The position numbers and the translations under genes are program-made. Of a stretch of 64,000 nucleotides of DNA, positions 59,081-64,000 are shown piece by piece (within the stretch, counting starts at the first letter, position 1; every line of letters starts with the position of its first letter). The stretch lies in contig MNCI01016277.1 of the NCBI GenBank assembly GCA_015680685.1, positions 128,321 to 192,320 of the forward strand. Direction: 5' to 3'. Origin of the DNA: Gnetum montanum. Lineage: Eukaryota; Streptophyta; Gnetopsida; Gnetales; Gnetaceae. The notes under the pieces were generated by a model. It had not been told where the DNA came from, searched no databases, and worked only from the letters and a program-made list of their open reading frames with translations.

Positions 59081-60690
59081 TAATGATTTCAAGGGGCTTG
59101 TAATTCAAATATGTAAATTTTTTTATAAGTCTTTCATAATGCATATGACTTACAAAATATTAAAAACAAGTAGCAAAAATTGAACATATTTTTTATAAAT
59201 TTAACAAAGGAGACAAAAAGATGGGATACATGTTTAAATCCTATTAGAATTTTATATTACATCTACTCTAGACAAATCTACAATATCAAGACTAATTTAT
59301 GAGTTAAGAAATAGTCATAAATCTAAATTTATAAGATAAATACAATGTGTAATCTATCCTATAATTATGGGGATCATATGTCTTACTAACTACTTATGAA
59401 TCATTTGAATGATGAACAAAGACATGTTGATTCATTTCATAGATTAGTATATACTCTATAACAATTATTGTTTATGCTTTTGATGAATCATAAGATCATC
59501 CTTATGCTTGATATTACTCTAGATTAGGCTATACTAAGTTCATAAGAACCTCTTGTGTTTCAATGGTATTACTCTAGCAGTACTACAATTTTTATATTAT
59601 TGTATCATGTTCTCGTATTTTGTGCTTATAGTACACTTATGATGTTCATGGGTAAACTATTATTCTTATATAGTCTTATGTGGGTTGGGACACTCTAAAC
59701 TCCTTTAGTAAATCACCACAAAATTTTTTGAAATGTCTTTAACAATTGATTGTTGAATTTTTTCATCAATTTTTGTTGTGCTTGTCATGCAACATTGTTG
59801 CCTTAGAATCTTTTACAGAGAGAAGCATTTTTTGTAATTGATAATAATACTATCATAACTTAAACTTAGCATTCTTATCATATCCATAAGCTATAACATT
59901 CATTCTTAAGATTTCTTCTTCATCTTTCTTTTAGTGTTGTTGTTATTTGTAACTTATAATGTGTTACGAATACCTTTATTTCATTTGTTGTTATTCATAA
60001 CCTCTATTGTATTACAAACACTTGTGTTCTAGCTTGTCATGGCTAAAATGTTTTATTTCACTAAGTTATTAATGAACTTAGTTTCACATTGTTTATTGTA
60101 CTTCATTAAATCTTCTCTTTGAATTAAATATGCAACCTTCTGTTATACTTCACTAAGCTCTTTTGACTCAACTTCATCTACTTATAAACTACGTCATTAT
60201 AAGTCTTGTTTTCCTTATTCCATTATAACCTTTTGAATGGACTTCCCTCTTGTTTAAGAAACTTAATTAGGCCACATATGAGATAACTTAGTTCTTCTAT
60301 TCTTATTTAAGAAACTAGACTATGTGTTGTAGTGATTGTTCTTATATGTTGGAAACTACTCGAGAAGTCAAAGGAAATAGGATAGTTCACATGGAAAATG
60401 GCCTTTGAAGGATTCTTATCATGCAACTATGTTGGAAGATAGTATCCTAAAAATCCATGCAAATTGTAGCTTCCTTTTAGAACATTCAATTGATTCTACT
60501 CAAAACAAAAAGGAAGAGGTTAGGTAACTAAATTATTTGTTGCATTGGATTTCATATTATAGTAGAAATCTAAATAGTCTGGAAGAGAAAGTAAATCAAA
60601 TTTTATAGCATATTTTAGAATATGAACATATAGTAGCAAATAGAAAAAAAATATTATAAAAAGAAAGTTGCTAATTTGTTAAAAGAAGCT
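59081..60690. other. AT-rich noncoding
   Basis: No supported frame. Short imperfect duplications such as TTGTTGTTATT..TAAC near 59935 and 59978. A stretch at 60307-60350 recurs in direct orientation at 62957-63000. Confidence 0.4.
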
Positions 60691-60699
60691 TATGATGTA

Positions 60700-61515
60700 G
60701 AAAGTTAGTTTAAAGTCTTGACTCAAGAATTAAAAACTAAGGTTAAGACTAAGATAGCTAAAAGTGAAGAAATGAAGGAATTGCAGCCTAAGATTTCAAA
60801 GCTAAAATTAGAAAGGGTGTTAAAAAAGACAAAGTTCTTTGAGGATTATGATGAAGGTACTAACTATTAAGGACAACTCATGAAACTCATGATGCCCTAT
60901 CCTACTACAACAAGCCCTCCATCACAACATCAAGCAATGATGCATTTGCCTCCATCATTGGTCGCAATGCTAAATATTGATTATTTAGCACCAAAAGACA
61001 TATTTCATACATTAAGGATGTGGACTAATCAATTGTAGGTTGTCTAGCTAAATGTGGATGAGAGAACCTTGTTATTGGTCATTCTTTTTAGAACATCAAG
61101 AAGAATGTGCCATTGGTGGGAAAGTGCCACATTGGAGTCACAAGAACAAGTTCTTCAGAGTGGTTACCAAGGTTTGTTTATTATCTTAACCACCAAGTTT
61201 ACTATTGATTTGTCCCAAAATTTAATGCTACAAGATAGATTATTACTTATTCAAAGAAAATTAATAGATTTAAGGGATTTTGAACAACATAATGCTAAAC
61301 ACTCTAATGAGGTGTATAGATTTTCTCTTCACAAAGATCAAATGATCAATTTATAGTATCTAGGATTCATACCTCATAAAATTAGTTAGTTGGTCATGCA
61401 TAATGCTTTGAATGATAATTTGAATATGTCAAACATGTATTTTTTTGATGTGATACATCTAGTGTGTCAAGAATTTCAAAAGGCCTACAATTTGGGTAGA
61501 TGGCAAGCTTGCTAT
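60700..61515 (+). pseudogene. Gag/coat-like frame
   Basis: N-terminal helical part (KSEEMKELQPKISKLKLE near 60770), then LAPKDIFHTLRMWTNQL, VDERTLLLVILFRTSRRMC with HWWES, and a helical end (LLIQRKLIDLRDFEQHN). The pattern of a helix, WW and further helices suits a capsid of a retroelement or of an endogenous pararetrovirus. Several stops. It is repeated inverted at 62965-62400. Confidence 0.45.
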
Positions 61516-61529
61516 CTTTCATCATTTGC

Positions 61530-61780
61530 CACCCTTGGGACACATCTTCCAAGGACCATACATCTTCAACATTGATGCTAGCTATGAAGCTTGGGGAGTC
61601 ATATTATTCAAGGTTGCTACTAAAAGGGAGGATGAACAAATTTGTGCATATGCTTTAGGAGTTTTTGTCTCCAAAGAGCTTAACTATTAGTCCATAGAAA
61701 AAGAGATCTTAGTAACCATCAAAGGATTAGAAAATTTTCATGCTTATTTAATTAAACAACCATTTATTTTTAAGAACTAA
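61530..61780 (+). pseudogene. RNase H domain, caulimovirid-type
   Basis: YIFNIDASYEAWGVILF, then ICAYALGVFVSKELNY and IEKEILVTIKGLENFHAYLI. In plant pararetroviruses this domain reads DAS..WG..L, YASG.F..AE.NYHS.EKE.LA, with YL at the end, which fits better than gypsy elements. It directly follows the capsid-like frame, so protease and RT are missing. One in-frame stop replaces the His of the NYHS box. An old, broken insertion. Confidence 0.55.
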
Positions 61781-61799
61781 CTATGATGAAGCATAAGAT

Positions 61800-62040
61800 A
61801 ACAAGCTCAAAATCTATCCAAATTATAGGCCCTTTAAAATTCTTGATGCACCAAATGTACCACATTAACAAATACATGTTTCAAAAATTCAAATTATCTT
61901 TCAAAGCATTATGCATGACTAGTTGACCAATTTTGTTAGGAATGGACCTTGGATACAAAAAATTTGATTGTTTGATCTCTATGAAGAGCAAGTCTATATA
62001 CCTGATTAGAGTGTTTAGCACTATACTATTCAAAATTGCT
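61800..62040 (+). pseudogene. Possible protease-like remnant
   Basis: Contains ILLGMDLGYKKFDCLISMKS near 61935-61995, resembling the end of a retropepsin (ILGMD...D..IS). Out of the usual order after RNase H. Weak. Confidence 0.25.
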
Positions 62041-62399
62041 TAAATTTGTTAATTATCTTTGACTAAGTAATAATCTATCTTGCAGCCTTAAATTCTAGGA
62101 CAAATCAATAGTAAACTCGGTGGTTAAGGTCATAGTTACTAGAAATGAGAAATGGAGCAACATGATGACAACAGAAATGTGATGGAAAATGGACAAGGAA
62201 AAGATTGTGGAAAAGAAATGACATATAGAATCCAAGCAATAATCTAGAAGAATTTAAATATTTCCATGTCACAAATGAAGTAGAAGTGATACATAGAAAA
62301 AGAAATACTAATATAACTCATATATTATGAAGAAATCATGCTTTATGGAAAAATATCCTTAATTTAAATGTATTTCATTTAATAACTATGAGAAAACCT

Positions 62400-62965
62400 T
62401 TCAATTTTCTTTGAAAAATATATTTTTAAAATGGTAAACACCCAAAACAATGATTTTTTGAAATGGGTTTCCATTGTGGAAATGGAAAATGCAAAACATT
62501 GGCAATCCATTGCATTTCTTGCAACTAGCGTTAAGGTAACCAAAAAACCTTGGTAACCACTCTAAAACACTTGTTCTTGTGAATCTAGTGCAACACGTTT
62601 CCACCAATGGCATATTCTTCCTAACATTCTAGCAAGACTGGCCAATAGCATGGTTCGCTCATCCACATTTAGCAATATATAGGAAACTTGCAACTAATTA
62701 GTCCACATTCTTAATATATGCAATATGTCTTTTGATGTCAAATAATCAATATATAGCATCAGGATTGATGATGGAGGCAAATGTATCATCACTTAATGTT
62801 GCAGTAGAGGTCTTTTTGTAGCACGATAGGACATCATGAGTTTCATGAGTTATCCTTAATAGTTAGGACCTTGATCATCATCCTTAAAGAGCATTGACTT
62901 TTTTAATGCCTTTTCTAATTTTAGCTTTGAAATCTTAGATAATAATTCCTTCATTTCTTGTTTAA
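62400..62965 (-). pseudogene. Inverted second copy of the gag/coat-like frame
   Basis: Reverse complement aligns with about 60768-61200 (for example the shared blocks around AGATTTCAAAGCTAAAATTAG and AATGTGGATGAG). Independent stops and indels show long divergence. Confidence 0.7.
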
Positions 62966-64000
62966 GAAACTAGATTATGTGTTGTAGTGATTGTCCTTAT
63001 TTCTTATAGCACTTACTCTTAAGTTTTGCTTGGTACCTTTAGTTCTCTAGTAAAGGATACTTAATGAGAACTTCCTTTAACTCTTTAGTTATGAAGTTCA
63101 CTGTAAGCAACGATGGTTAATGATTGGAACTCCATGTTTACTTATTTGATGTTTTATGTACATCTATGCTCTATAATTTCTTATTGTTACTCCATTATTC
63201 ATAATTTTCTAAGCATTTCACTTCATGAATGTTATGTTTACTTATGATCTCATGTATTTGCTTTGTGGTTATCATGTTTACTCTTTTAAGTTGTGTTTAT
63301 AGTTTTTGATTAGTATTCATAGGCTCTAGTACCTTATTTTTATAACTTATAAGTTAAAATATACTTACACTTATTTTTTTCTTCATAAAATAATTTATGA
63401 GTATTATATTGGAACTTTAGTTTACATCATTTCCTCTTCTTTTTCTTTTTTATCATTGAATCTCTTTTTAACACGTTTCATCTTTTCTACACATTCCTTA
63501 TTCTTCTTTCCTATTTTTTCCTCAATCATTGTTATTCTTCATATGGTACAATTTGATGTGTATAGTGATGATTAAATAAGAAGAGCTAAATCCATGGATT
63601 ATATTTTTTGTAAGAATTCATGACTAGTCACAAATTGTTATGTCTCTTTATTAATAGTTTTTCATATTTCAATGTGTTGTTAATGAGAAAATAGTCATTG
63701 TGCACATGCTTTATGATTATATTCTAATTCTGATGGACTACCACCTCAAGTGTAGCTTGTCCTTCTCTCCTTTGTAATCTTCATAGCTACTCCTTTCATA
63801 AATTTTTCATTTAGGTTCACTATGCTAAGTATCCAACAGTATCAAATATGTTTAATAATACATAAATATATTTAGAATCAAAATATATAGTACATAATAA
63901 AAAAAATAGACTAATTCATGTCCAGAAATTTCATCATATGTTAAAAAATAGTTTTGTAAAAGTTGGAAAGTAAACATGCATAATATCCAAAACTCAGTAG
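62966..64000. other. AT-rich noncoding
   Basis: No coding frame, RNA gene or repeat I can support. Confidence 0.4.

Overview
This is plant nuclear heterochromatin made almost entirely of nested, decayed LTR retrotransposons. I see no intact host gene, no rRNA or tRNA gene and no prokaryotic feature. The elements are large (15-20 kb), old and full of in-frame stops. Where two copies can be compared, most stops face Gln, Arg or Trp codons, which is the pattern left by C-to-T decay of methylated DNA. A large-genome seed plant, possibly a gymnosperm, fits best; that is inference.

Layout. (1) E0, a Ty3/gypsy element on the + strand with chromovirus-like RT, has gag at 1-696 and pol at 20841-24060, ending in a short LTR at 24520-24952. 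(2) E1, a 20.1 kb Tat/Ogre-type element on the - strand (697-20835), is inserted into the zinc-knuckle region of E0 gag and flanked by a near-identical 5-bp duplication. (3) C1, an Athila-like element on the - strand, has its gag-protease split into 25780-27058 and 42395-43857 by E2. (4) E2, a 15.3 kb Tat/Ogre-type element on the + strand (27059-42394), has 1.40 kb LTRs and a perfect ATGGG duplication. (5) From 44 to 58 kb lie Athila-type LTR pieces, an unidentified ~900-codon degraded frame (47.1-49.8 kb, -), a second Athila-like gag (51.7-54.1 kb, -), a tRNA-derived SINE (56898-57050) and a + strand LTR with primer-binding site ending at 58.07 kb. (6) From 60.7 to 63 kb there is a gag/coat-like frame with a caulimovirid-type RNase H, partly duplicated in inverted orientation.

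The most interesting content is shared by E1 and E2. In each, gag-protease and reverse transcriptase are separated by about 5.8 kb that looks like a spliced intron of the sense transcript, as in Ogre elements. Inside it, on the opposite strand, lies a multi-exon gene with its own TATA box. Five exons match in length between the two copies: 119/119, 446/449, 274/275, 130/129 and 821/801 nt. The coding frame runs through the first intron in both. Exon 2 resembles the FCP1-like (HAD/NIF) phosphatase domain with its catalytic aspartates changed. Exon 4 resembles plant transposon ORF domains, and the end is coiled-coil. Related short tandem repeats flank this antisense gene on both sides and recur near the 3' end of each element.

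Both copies carry stops, so neither is likely to make full-length protein now. The shared structure points to an old, conserved cargo gene that kept introns because it lies antisense to the genomic RNA. E2 has also lost RNase H and integrase by an internal deletion.
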